This document shows, piece after piece, positions 16,209 to 23,909 of a stretch of 43,446 nt of DNA. The stretch lies in the NCBI GenBank assembly GCA_027364815.1, contig DAHXOQ010000003.1, forward strand, positions 1 to 43,446, read 5' to 3'. The DNA is from Acidobacteriaceae bacterium (GTDB lineage: Bacteria > Acidobacteriota > Terriglobia > Terriglobales > Acidobacteriaceae). Below the pieces are notes generated by a model that worked only from the letters and a program-made list of their open reading frames with translations, was not told where the DNA came from and searched no databases. Position numbers and translations under genes: made by a program. Positions within the stretch are counted from its first letter, which is position 1. Each line of letters starts with the position of its first letter.

Positions 16209-18506
16209 ATGCAGCTTACTTGGATAGGACGGTACGTTTTCAGCGCATTGAACAGTGGAGCCAACGAATCTCAGAAACAGGCAGCGACTCGCCGTCACGT
16301 CGTGAATCGACTTTTTGTGATACTGCTGGCCGTAGTAGCCTCCTCAATACTTGCCGGGTGCGGGGGGAGCGCCTCAAAGACTGTCACACTGGAGGCCGCA
16401 CCGTCCACAATATCGATCACGCCCGGAGGAGCACCCCAGGCGATGACCGTGATCGCCGTACCGGCGAACGGGTTTTCGAGCCCCGTGCAGGTTACGCTGA
16501 GTACACTACCCACTGGAGTCACGGCAACGCCTTCTACGCTTACTTTAACGCCTGGGACGCTGGGGCAAATCATGCTGTCGGTCGCTTCCAACGCCACACC
16601 GGGAAGCACGAAAATCACACTGACAGGAACAGCGAGTACATTGACGCAGAATGCGACTTCCATTTTGGCAGTGGGTGCACTTCCGCCACCTATGACCTCG
16701 GCAACGTTGAGCAATACGTTTTTTGACTTCGGCGACAATCTGGTTAACAATCCGCTGACGCAGACTGTGGCCGTGGTGACCAATACAGGCCCAGACACAC
16801 TAACGATGAATCCGGTTTTGACGGGCGATGCAAGCTACGTGATCGTGGCCAACCAATCGTGCGGCGCGACACTGGCGCCTGCTGCTACCTGCAATATGGT
16901 TCTCAGCTACGATCCTTCCGTTGCGTCGGCGCCGAATGAGCAGAATGCGGTTCTGAATATGGGCTTTGGTGACGTTTCGGCAGCAACGCCACAAACGGTG
17001 TCAATCACCGGAACTTCGGCGATGATGCCCACTGGCACGGTGACAGCCACGGATAATCCCCAGGTAGCTCTTTACACCATGACACTTCCGTTCCCGGGCA
17101 GCATGACGGTGCAGTTTGGTCCGACAACGGGGTACGGGCTCAATACGTGGTCGCAATCGACGGATACGGCAGGCGGCACGGTGAGCATTTTTGTAGCGGG
17201 TATGAAGGCCAGCACTTCTTACCACATGGCAGCGACAGTTCAGTTTTCAAACGGCATTACTGCGACCGACACGGACCATACCTTTACGACGGCAGCGATA
17301 CCTTGGAGTTTCAATCTCAACCTGACGACCACAACCACCCAAGGCATGACGCCGCAATCGGGGCTTGAGTTGTTGAACCCGTTGAGTGGCGTAGTTGTGA
17401 CGGATCTCTCCGGCAACATTCTGTGGACATATCAAGATCCGAGTGACGGAAAAGTTGAATTCATGCAGGGCGTGAAGATGTTGCAGAATGGCGATATTCT
17501 CTTGAACATTGGTGTCTCGAATGCAATCCCGCTGCAGGGCTCGATCCCCCCAAATGCATTTGTTGAAATACGCGAGGTGAACCTGGCCGGGGACACGGTG
17601 CGGGAAATAACGATGAACGACCTGAATTCGGAACTGGCCACTGCCACGTGCGATGAATGCCATGTCACACTTCAGACCTTTCATCACGACGTGACTCCAT
17701 TACCGAATGGCCATTGGCTGCTGCTGGCCAATACTCTCAAGTATCTGTCGAGCACGACGACACCGCCTTTGACAAATGCACCTCCAGAGACCGTCCTGGG
17801 GGATGTGATTATAGATCTGGACCAGAATCTGCAACCCGTGTGGGTATGGAACGAATTCAATCATCTGGATCCCAACCGGCACCCCATGAGCTTCCCTGAC
17901 TGGACGCACACGAATGCCATCATTTACTCGCCGGATGATGGAAACATATTGGTTTCGATCCGGCACCAGAACTGGGTGATCAAAGTGGACTATGAGGACG
18001 GAACCGGCGACGGGAATGTCTTGTGGCACCTTGGCGAGGGCGGCGACTTCACGCTGGCCGGCGGAACGGATCCAACTGACTGGCAATACGCGCAGCATGG
18101 ACCTTCGTTCTTCAGTCCGAACCCGAGCGGCGTCTTCTCCCTGGGATTGATGGACAATGGAGACGACCGCCTGTTTCCTTCAGGCGTGACTTGTGGGGCC
18201 CAGGGAGCACCACCGTGTTTGTATTCGACGGTTCCGGTTTTCCAGATCAATGAGACCGGGAAAACTGCGACGTTGACCTTCCATCAGATCATTCCAGCCG
18301 CACAATACAACCTCTGGGGCGGAAACGCAGAGCAACTCGCGAATGGGAACGTGGAGTACGATCTCTGTGGCGTTGGTTCCAACTCGTATGTAAATGAGGT
18401 TACGCAGGAAGCTAATCCCCAGACGGTTTGGAACATGACTTCCACTGGTGTGAATCTGTATCGTGCATTTCGGATTCCGAGCTTCTACCCTGGTGTGCAA
18501 TGGTAG
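16209..18506 (+). CDS. aryl-sulfate sulfotransferase (ASST family) lipoprotein with Ig-like N-domains
   Basis: 765 residues from ATG 16209, preceded by AGGAGA at ideal spacing. After a basic N-region a lipoprotein signal ends in SILAGC (Cys51). Then come an Ig-like segment (about 55-150), a choice-of-anchor/HYDIN-like domain with FFDFGDNLVNNPLTQTVAVVTNTG (about 160-270), a fibronectin-type segment (about 270-365), and the ASST propeller to the C-terminus. Family landmarks: TFHHDVTPLPNGHWLLLANT, DWTHTNAIIYSPDDGNILVS (the HTN His is the likely sulfate carrier), and WHLGEGGDF. ASSTs transfer sulfate between phenolic compounds without PAPS. Here it is predicted to be membrane-tethered, with a long stalk. 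Substrate unknown; a role in sulfated aromatic or glycan turnover beside the GH genes is conjecture. Confidence 0.85.
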   Translation: MQLTWIGRYVFSALNSGANESQKQAATRRHVVNRLFVILLAVVASSILAGCGGSASKTVTLEAAPSTISITPGGAPQAMTVIAVPANGFSSPVQVTLSTLPTGVTATPSTLTLTPGTLGQIMLSVASNATPGSTKITLTGTASTLTQNATSILAVGALPPPMTSATLSNTFFDFGDNLVNNPLTQTVAVVTNTGPDTLTMNPVLTGDASYVIVANQSCGATLAPAATCNMVLSYDPSVASAPNEQNAVLNMGFGDVSAATPQTVSITGTSAMMPTGTVTATDNPQVALYTMTLPFPGSMTVQFGPTTGYGLNTWSQSTDTAGGTVSIFVAGMKASTSYHMAATVQFSNGITATDTDHTFTTAAIPWSFNLNLTTTTTQGMTPQSGLELLNPLSGVVVTDLSGNILWTYQDPSDGKVEFMQGVKMLQNGDILLNIGVSNAIPLQGSIPPNAFVEIREVNLAGDTVREITMNDLNSELATATCDECHVTLQTFHHDVTPLPNGHWLLLANTLKYLSSTTTPPLTNAPPETVLGDVIIDLDQNLQPVWVWNEFNHLDPNRHPMSFPDWTHTNAIIYSPDDGNILVSIRHQNWVIKVDYEDGTGDGNVLWHLGEGGDFTLAGGTDPTDWQYAQHGPSFFSPNPSGVFSLGLMDNGDDRLFPSGVTCGAQGAPPCLYSTVPVFQINETGKTATLTFHQIIPAAQYNLWGGNAEQLANGNVEYDLCGVGSNSYVNEVTQEANPQTVWNMTSTGVNLYRAFRIPSFYPGVQW

Positions 18507-18995
18507 TTTGATTCGCCACGGCTGAGACATGAAGCGATTTCGCTTCATGTAGAGCAGTGCTTCAGTCTGCATGAAGTTTTGGTGATCGTGTCGGGTGGCT
18601 TTTTCTGCGAAAGAAGCCACCTGAGGCGAAGTGAATCATTTTCATCACAATGCGTGGTTCAGGCAAACCTGTGTGAAGATCGGCGGACAACGACGCAGCG
18701 GTACTGCATCTGATCAATTCGCACGGCTTTAGAAATTTGCAGATGACCAATACGCCTCCACCGCATCGTATGCAGATGGCCTAATACCCGGTAGGCCCGG
18801 CAAGGCGAGCAAGTTTACAGATTAAGCCAAGTGTCTCTTCAGTGAAGGGTTAACTGCTTTTAGTTTTAGCGCATCGCGTTGAATCTTGTTTTGGTATACG
18901 ATCGATTCTCTTCTCAACCTGATAGCTAAACCTGCCTCGGGTTGAATCTCGGGTTGAAGATTTTGGAAGTACGACTACTAAGCTATTGATAAATA
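18507..18995. other. gene-free stretch between sulfotransferase and tRNA-Val
   Basis: About 490 bases. Besides the hairpin at 18527 it holds a second strong inverted repeat, GGTGGCTT (18594-18601) with AAGCCACC (18614-18621), extendable inward with one bulge, and a 12-bp tandem duplication CTCGGGTTGAAT/G (18936-18959). No supported ORF. Confidence 0.5.
18527..18550 (+). terminator. hairpin downstream of the sulfotransferase gene
   Basis: ACATGAAGCG, loop ATTT, CGCTTCATGT: a perfect 10-bp stem 20 bases after the stop. No T-run follows, so it may act as an mRNA-end structure. Confidence 0.55.
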
Positions 18996-19072
18996 TGGTA
19001 GGCACGACTGGACTCGAACCAGCGACCTCTTCCGTGTCAAGGAAGCGCTCTAACCAACTGAGCTACGCGCCT
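18996..19072 (-). tRNA. tRNA-Val (anticodon GAC)
   Basis: Minus-strand cloverleaf. The acceptor stem AGGCGCG pairs with CGTGCCT (one G-T), the D-arm is GCTCAGTTGGTTAGAGC, the anticodon stem CTTCC/GGAAG encloses TTGACAC with anticodon GAC, and the T-loop is GGTTCGAGTCC. The discriminator base is A, and CCA is encoded (18998-18996). Confidence 0.97.
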
Positions 19073-19284
19073 GCGTTTGGATTCTTTATTCATCGCGCCC
19101 TGTAGTTGATTCCCAATAGGAGCAATTCATTTATTTTAGCAGGAATTCAGCCTCGAAGCGAAATCTTAAACGCCTGCGGGCAAACTAGCAGTGAGATTCT
19201 TCCTAGTCTGAGTTCAGCGATCTCGGTTATGATCATGCCCATAGAAATTTTCGCTCTTTGGGTTAGCTCCCTATTGGAGTTCTT

Positions 19285-19857
19285 TTGAAAGTCGCTGCCT
19301 TGAACGCGTTAAGCACTGCTCCGAATTTGTTGACAATTCTGAGAATTTGTCTGGCGCCGTTTCTGGTTGCGGCGATTCTGCAGCGTCGTTTTGAGGTAGG
19401 GCTGGCGCTCTTTATTGTGGCGGGATTGACGGATGCGTTAGATGGTTTGCTGGCGCGGTGGCTCAAGCAGAAGACAACCCTGGGCCAGTATCTGGACCCA
19501 GTTGCCGACAAACTTCTTCTGAGTACGCTTTTTGTGGTGCTCTCGCATTTGGACTTGATCCCGCTCACAGTGACAATCCTTGTGCTGGGGCGTGATGTAG
19601 GAATTCTGGTGGTGGCGGCAATTCTCTATGCAGCCGCCGGGATGCGCAATTTTGAACCCGGATTGTTTGGCAAGGCAAGCACAGTCGCGCAAATTGCTGC
19701 CGTGGCCTTTGTGCTCTTTGGGCAGGTTTATCAGGCAAATTGGGTGACCTGCTCGCGTACCATTGCACTGGACGCAACCGTTGTACTGGCCATTCTCTCA
19801 GGCTTGCAGTATGCATGGAGAGCGGGCCGCCGGCAGACGCCGGCAACGCACACTTAA
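19285..19857 (+). CDS. pgsA: CDP-diacylglycerol-glycerol-3-phosphate 3-phosphatidyltransferase
   Basis: 190 residues. The CDP-alcohol phosphatidyltransferase signature D-x2-D-G-x2-A-R-x8-G-x3-D-x3-D is complete: D50, D53, G54, A57, R58, G67, D71, D75. N-terminal NLLTILRICLAPFL is typical of PgsA, and several membrane helices follow. The enzyme makes phosphatidylglycerol phosphate at the inner membrane. The start is TTG 19285 with GGAG five bases upstream; no ATG suits. It converges on the small zinc-ribbon-like ORF with a 32-bp gap and no hairpin. Other CDP-alcohol transferases (for example cardiolipin-type) cannot be wholly excluded, but length and N-terminus favour PgsA. Confidence 0.9.
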   Translation: MKVAALNALSTAPNLLTILRICLAPFLVAAILQRRFEVGLALFIVAGLTDALDGLLARWLKQKTTLGQYLDPVADKLLLSTLFVVLSHLDLIPLTVTILVLGRDVGILVVAAILYAAAGMRNFEPGLFGKASTVAQIAAVAFVLFGQVYQANWVTCSRTIALDATVVLAILSGLQYAWRAGRRQTPATHT

Positions 19858-19889
19858 TCAGAGTAATTTAGATAGAAGAGAGTACCCGC

Positions 19890-20060
19890 TCAGCCTTCGT
19901 CCAGATCATCAGCCTCAACAGTGGGAGTTTTCTCTTCAATCTCCATATCGTTAAATTCATCAGAATCAAAAACTTCGCCGCACTCTATGCACTCGACAAA
20001 CTCGCTGTCTTCGTGCCTTGAGACGATGCGTACCTTGGGGTGTTTGCAGGGAATCGACAT
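19890..20060 (-). CDS. small acidic zinc-ribbon-like protein, 56 residues
   Basis: Leftward ORF from ATG 20060-20058 to TGA 19892-19890. The peptide begins MSIPCKHPKVRIV and has Cys5 and His7, then FVECIECGEVF with Cys24 and Cys27, followed by a strongly acidic tail (EIEEKTPTVEADDLDEG). The CxH...CxxC pattern could bind one zinc. GGACAC before the ATG is a weak ribosome-binding site. It is divergent from iscR by about 210 bp. Composition and the Cys pairs look like a real protein and not a shadow frame, but I do not recognise a named family. Confidence 0.65.
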   Translation of the reverse strand: MSIPCKHPKVRIVSRHEDSEFVECIECGEVFDSDEFNDMEIEEKTPTVEADDLDEG

Positions 20061-20209
20061 GTGTCCTGTGTGCCTGTTGAAATCCTTCTATGGGGCAAAT
20101 TGTACCTATAAATGGCTTTAACTTAAAGCAGAAACTTGTCATTTCTAATGAATTTTTTGAAGTTTTCTTCTCTCTGCATGAACAATTTACCAAGATTAAC
20201 CCCGATGAC

Positions 20210-20260
20210 TTGCATATCGAACAGAATCGGTCGTATACTTAATTACGACCTAAGCGGTCG
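20210..20260 (+). promoter_or_regulatory. iscR promoter with repeated GGTCG half-sites
   Basis: TTGCAT (20210-20215), 18 bp, TATACT (20234-20239). Three alternating half-sites flank and follow the -10: GGTCGTA (20229-20235), TACGACC (20244-20250) and GGTCG (20256-20260). The first two form a 7-base inverted repeat, the last two a 5-base one. The expected start lies near 20246, inside the array. Autoregulation by the IscR-like product is the natural inference. No ribosome-binding site is seen before the iscR ATG. Confidence 0.65.
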
Positions 20261-20269
20261 GATATTCAA

Positions 20270-20752
20270 ATGCTCAAGCTCACTAAAAAAGCGGACTACG
20301 GGTTGATCGCACTGAAGTACCTGGCCGAGCATCCTGAAAAGACGGCGGTCAGCGCGAAAGATGTGGCTGATGCATACGGAATTCCTGCGCAACTGCTAGC
20401 CAAGATTTTACAGCAACTGACCAAGTCAGGGCTGTTGAAGTCGCATGCAGGAATGAACGGTGGCTATGCATTGGCGCGTGACCCGGGGAAGATCTCGACC
20501 TTCGAAGTGATTCTGGCGATTGATGGCCCTTTCTTCATCACCAGTTGCACCAAGGGCGCTAAGGATTGCGAGCTGAGTCATAATTGCACCATCAAGGAGC
20601 CGCTGGCACGCGTCAATGACACAATCGCCGGCGTGCTCAAGAGCATCAGTATTAGTGACCTGACCGATCATGAGTCGGCTGAGGGTCATGCGGGCGATAT
20701 TGCCAAAATTGGTTTGGTTTCTTTATCAACACATGTGGTGGAGGCGAAATGA
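20270..20752 (+). CDS. iscR: Rrf2-family iron-sulfur regulator IscR-like
   Basis: 160 residues. Winged helix at the N-terminus (MLKLTKKADYGLIALKYLAEH, DVADAYGIPAQLLAKILQQLTKSGLL, GMNGGYALAR). The Fe-S ligands are C93, C100 and C106 in TSCTKGAKDC and SHNC, close to IscR's three-cysteine [2Fe-2S] site though with 6- and 5-residue gaps. It senses Fe-S status and represses its own operon when holo. It is first gene of the isc operon; its stop overlaps the iscS ATG (ATGA). Its promoter carries repeated GGTCG half-sites that probably form its operator. Confidence 0.93.
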   Translation: MLKLTKKADYGLIALKYLAEHPEKTAVSAKDVADAYGIPAQLLAKILQQLTKSGLLKSHAGMNGGYALARDPGKISTFEVILAIDGPFFITSCTKGAKDCELSHNCTIKEPLARVNDTIAGVLKSISISDLTDHESAEGHAGDIAKIGLVSLSTHVVEAK

Positions 20753-22002
20753 GCAAGATTGAGAGTAATGTGGCAGTTCCGGCAGGAGTTCAGTTGCCGA
20801 TTTATATGGATAACCATGCAACCAGCCAACTGGACCCTCGGGTTCTAGAGGCGATGATGCCCTACTTCACAACGAAGTTTGGCAATGCCGCTAGCCGCAA
20901 TCATAGTTTTGGGTGGGAAGCTGAGCAGGGTGTTGAGACAGCGCGTGAGCAGATTGCAAGTTTGATCGGCGCGACGGCGAAAGAAATCATCTTCACTTCA
21001 GGTGCGACGGAATCAAACAACCTGGCGCTGAAGGGCGTTGCGGAGATGTACCGCGAGCGCGGCAACCACATCATCACCCAGGTCACTGAGCACAAGGCTG
21101 TTCTAGATACCTGCAAGCGTCTTGAGAAGCAGGGCTTCCGCGTCACCTATCTGCCCGTGAAAGCCGATGGTCTGATCGACATGGAAGACCTGAAGCGCGC
21201 CATGGATGACAAAACAATTCTGGTCAGCATCATGTGGGCGAACAATGAAATTGGCGTTCTTCAGCCGATCGCAGAAATCGGCAAGCTCTGTCATGAGCGC
21301 GGCGTCTTGTTCCACACAGACGCGGTGCAGGCTGTGGGCAAGGTTCCCGTGAATGTGATTGCAGACAATGTGGATCTGCTCTCGCTCTCCGGTCACAAAA
21401 TCTATGGTCCCAAGGGTGTTGGCGCGTTGTATGTGCGCCGCAGAAATCCGCGCGTGCAGGTTGCCGCGCAAATAGATGGTGGCGGACATGAGCGCGGCAT
21501 GCGTTCTGGCACGCTCAATGTTCCCGGCATTGTTGGTTTGGGAAAGGCTTGCGAGATTGCGCAGCAAGAAATGGCGGCAGAAGCAAAACAGTTGGCTCAC
21601 CTGCGCGATCGCCTGAAAGCGAAGCTCGAGTCAGAGCTCGACTACATTCACGTCAACGGTTCGATGGAGCATCATCTGCCCGGCAACTTGAACATGAGCT
21701 TTGTCTATGTTGAAGGTGAGTCGCTGCTGATGGGCATTCACGAGATTGCTGTTTCGAGTGGCTCGGCATGCACTTCGGCGACGCTCGAGCCATCGTATGT
21801 TCTGAAGGCGCTCGGACTCGGCGACGATGTTGCGCACAGCTCGATTCGTTTTGGAATCGGGCGCTACAACACCGAAGCGGAAATTGATTACACCGCCGCA
21901 AAGGTGATTGATGTGGTCAAGAAACTGCGCGAGCTTTCACCGCTCTACGAGATGGTGAAAGACGGCATTGACCTGAGCAAGATTGAGTGGGCCGCGCACT
22001 AA
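20749..22002 (+). CDS. iscS: cysteine desulfurase IscS
   Basis: 417 residues. PLP enzyme that removes sulfur from L-cysteine and hands persulfide to IscU. PLP lysine K217 in SGHKIYGPKG; catalytic cysteine C341 in SSGSACTSATLEPSYVL on the flexible loop; substrate motif NHATSQLDPRV. The C-terminus GIDLSKIEW resembles the IscU/Fdx-docking tail of Proteobacterial IscS. The N-terminus is about 13 residues longer than E. coli IscS. Translationally coupled to iscR. Confidence 0.97.
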   Translation: MSKIESNVAVPAGVQLPIYMDNHATSQLDPRVLEAMMPYFTTKFGNAASRNHSFGWEAEQGVETAREQIASLIGATAKEIIFTSGATESNNLALKGVAEMYRERGNHIITQVTEHKAVLDTCKRLEKQGFRVTYLPVKADGLIDMEDLKRAMDDKTILVSIMWANNEIGVLQPIAEIGKLCHERGVLFHTDAVQAVGKVPVNVIADNVDLLSLSGHKIYGPKGVGALYVRRRNPRVQVAAQIDGGGHERGMRSGTLNVPGIVGLGKACEIAQQEMAAEAKQLAHLRDRLKAKLESELDYIHVNGSMEHHLPGNLNMSFVYVEGESLLMGIHEIAVSSGSACTSATLEPSYVLKALGLGDDVAHSSIRFGIGRYNTEAEIDYTAAKVIDVVKKLRELSPLYEMVKDGIDLSKIEWAAH

Positions 22003-22030
22003 GTTTTGCGCGACAGAAACGAGAACTTCA

Positions 22031-22171
22031 ATGTTTGTAGAGATGCAGAACGAGTGGGCGGTTGAAGCCGAGAGGCGCAGACAATGGGCCGTTTACCAGT
22101 CGTTGATCGGCATTGGAATTGCAATCTCCGCGCTGTTGGTTTTGGTTTTGCAGAGATCGTCGAAGCAATAA
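22031..22171 (+). CDS. small single-TM protein within the isc operon, 46 residues
   Basis: ATG 22031 to TAA 22169-22171, between iscS and iscU on the same strand. The first 20 residues are charged (MQNEWAVEAERRRQWAVY); then a single hydrophobic helix (SLIGIGIAISALLVLVL) and a short basic tail (QRSSKQ) follow. GAGAA seven bases upstream is a modest ribosome-binding site; ATG 22043 is an alternative start. A small inner-membrane protein with its acidic/basic amphipathic end in the cytoplasm is likely. No homologue is recognised. Its place between the desulfurase and scaffold genes suggests a link to Fe-S assembly, but it could be a chance ORF. Confidence 0.55.
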   Translation: MFVEMQNEWAVEAERRRQWAVYQSLIGIGIAISALLVLVLQRSSKQ

Positions 22172-22188
22172 AAGAATTTTTTAGGGAT

Positions 22189-22247
22189 TGCGGCTTCCCC
22201 CGCAGTTTTGAAAATGAAACACGAATTTAACTGCGGCTTCCCCCGCA
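22189..22247 (+). repeat. duplicated 16-nt hairpin in the iscS-iscU interval
   Basis: TGCGGCTTCCCCCGCA occurs at 22189-22204 and again at 22232-22247, 43 bp apart. Each copy can fold with TGCGG pairing CCGCA. The second ends seven bases before the iscU GGAG ribosome-binding site. Possible roles are mRNA processing/stability or control of iscU translation. Confidence 0.7.
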
Positions 22248-22262
22248 CAAAGGAGTACGACA

Positions 22263-22676
22263 ATGGCATACAGCGAGAAAGTGATTGAGCACTACAATAA
22301 TCCACGCAACGTGGGCCAGCTCGACAAGAGCTCAACCGAAGTTGGTACGGGACTTGTCGGCGCGCCGGAGTGCGGTGACGTCATGCGTTTGCAGATTCGC
22401 GTGAACCCTGAGACGCAGATCATTGAAGAAGCCAAGTTCAAAACCTTCGGCTGCGGCTCGGCGATTGCAAGTTCATCGCTTGCCACCGAGTGGGTGAAGG
22501 GCAAAACCGTCGAGCAGGCGCTCGAGATCAAGAACACCGAGATTGTGAAGGAACTGGCTTTGCCGCCAGTCAAGATTCACTGCTCGGTCCTCGCCGAGGA
22601 TGCGATTCGCGCAGCCATTGGCGACTGGAAAAAGAAGAACAACGTTGCGGAGACGGCTGAAGCGGTTGCGCACTAA
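22263..22676 (+). CDS. iscU: iron-sulfur scaffold protein IscU
   Basis: 137 residues. Three cluster ligands C37 (GAPECGD), C64 (FKTFGCGSAIASSS) and C107 (KIHCSVLAED) are in place, and D39 after C37 is conserved. LPPVK at 100-104 is the HscA chaperone recognition motif, consistent with hscA and hscB downstream. It assembles [2Fe-2S] clusters using persulfide from IscS. ATG 22263 follows AAAGGAG. The C-terminal tail (NNVAETAEAVAH) is slightly longer than in E. coli. Confidence 0.97.
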   Translation: MAYSEKVIEHYNNPRNVGQLDKSSTEVGTGLVGAPECGDVMRLQIRVNPETQIIEEAKFKTFGCGSAIASSSLATEWVKGKTVEQALEIKNTEIVKELALPPVKIHCSVLAEDAIRAAIGDWKKKNNVAETAEAVAH

Positions 22677-22711
22677 GGCAATCGCTCTTCAGGCATGAGT
22701 GAGAAAAAATC

Positions 22712-23137
22712 ATGAGCAGCACATTAGTTAGTATCGGTAATCCGGGAAATGAGGCCACAGGCATTGCGGCTATACAAACGCCCGCTAGCCCTAAGCCTCC
22801 TGCCTCCGGCATTGAAGTGACGGAACGCGCCATCAAGCGCATTCGCACTGCAATGACCAAGGAAGGCATCTCGCCTGAAGCGGGTGGACTGCGCCTTGGC
22901 GTCCTCGGCGGCGGTTGCTCGGGCCTCTCGTACTCCATCAAGTTCGATACTCAGCCTCGTGAGCGTGATCGTATCTTCACATACGACGGCGTGCGCGTTT
23001 TTGTTGACCCCAAGTCTTTTCTTTATTTGAACGGCATGACCCTCGACTACGAAGAGACGCTGATGCGCCAGGGTTTCAACTTCATCAATCCGAACTCGTC
23101 GCGTTCCTGCGGATGTGGTTCCTCGTTTTCGTCTTAA
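22712..23137 (+). CDS. iscA: A-type iron-sulfur carrier, IscA/ErpA-like
   Basis: 141 residues. The HesB/IscA domain occupies about residues 33-141, with the three cysteines C69 (GGGCSGLSY), C133 and C135 (SCGCGSSF). The first 32 residues form a Pro/Ala-rich extension not present in E. coli IscA (107 residues). A-type carriers pass clusters from the scaffold to apo-targets. Position after iscU supports iscA over erpA, but the two cannot be told apart by sequence alone. The gap to iscU is 35 bp. Confidence 0.93.
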   Translation: MSSTLVSIGNPGNEATGIAAIQTPASPKPPASGIEVTERAIKRIRTAMTKEGISPEAGGLRLGVLGGGCSGLSYSIKFDTQPRERDRIFTYDGVRVFVDPKSFLYLNGMTLDYEETLMRQGFNFINPNSSRSCGCGSSFSS

Positions 23138-23193
23138 GTTGTCAGACTAGCTGTGGCAATTTGTACGCGCGTCTTTAAAGTTAGGTCGCAATC

Positions 23194-23856
23194 ATGAGTC
23201 CATTGAAAGTTTTGAATTCCGATTCAACGGCAGTGCCCGTTGTCTGTTGGTCGTGCGCGGTTGCGCACAACGAGTCGACGCTTTTTTGCACGGCGTGCAG
23301 CAAAGTTCAGCCGCCTCCGGGCGTTGATTATTTTCAGGTTTTCAATCTGCCGCGTCATTTGCAGATTGATCTCGCATCGCTCGAACAGGAGTTTCACAAA
23401 CTCAGTCGCAAGCTGCATCCCGATCGTTTTGCGCGCGCCACTGAAGCTGAACGCGAGTTCAGCCTCGCTGACACTGCGCTGATCAATGATGCCTATCGCA
23501 CTCTGCGTGATCCAGTTCGCCGGACTGAGTACCTGCTCAAGCTTGAAGGCGAAGAAATTGGCGAAGAGCATGCCGGCCACAATACAGGCAACGCTGAGCG
23601 CACATCACGCGTTCCGGCCGATCTGCTTGAAGAAGTTTTTGAATTGAACATGCAACTCGACGAGTTGCGTGAAGGCGATCAAAAAGATCCTGCCTTGTTG
23701 AGTGAAGTTGGTGCGGCTGGTGAAAAATTTTCCGGCATGTTGAATGAGCTCGACGGAAACTTGCAACATCAATGGGCGCTCTGGGATGACGGCGATGCGG
23801 CAACGCGCACTGCGGCTCAGAAGCAAATGGTTGCACTGCTCGATCGCCGCCGCTAG
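23194..23856 (+). CDS. hscB: Fe-S co-chaperone HscB with N-terminal zinc-ribbon
   Basis: 220 residues. J-domain about 43-115 with the essential HPD at 75-77 (KLHPDRFA), then the helical HscB C-terminal domain (ELNMQLDELRE). Before the J-domain sits a four-cysteine module, C18xxC21 and C32xxC35 (VCWSC, FCTACSK). E. coli HscB lacks it, while eukaryotic HSCB has a comparable CxxC pair. HscB delivers IscU to HscA and stimulates its ATPase. It lies 56 bp after iscA. ATG 23194 is chosen since the Cys module would be lost with later starts. Confidence 0.93.
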   Translation: MSPLKVLNSDSTAVPVVCWSCAVAHNESTLFCTACSKVQPPPGVDYFQVFNLPRHLQIDLASLEQEFHKLSRKLHPDRFARATEAEREFSLADTALINDAYRTLRDPVRRTEYLLKLEGEEIGEEHAGHNTGNAERTSRVPADLLEEVFELNMQLDELREGDQKDPALLSEVGAAGEKFSGMLNELDGNLQHQWALWDDGDAATRTAAQKQMVALLDRRR

Positions 23857-23909
23857 CTGGACAATCTGCTGCGCGACGTAAAAAAAGTTTTGGGAGCGTA
23901 AAGAGAATC

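Noticed and set aside
18936..18959. 12-bp tandem duplication near tRNA-Val as an attachment site
   Set aside because: The two copies are adjacent and unrelated to the tRNA 3' end; no integrase gene is present.
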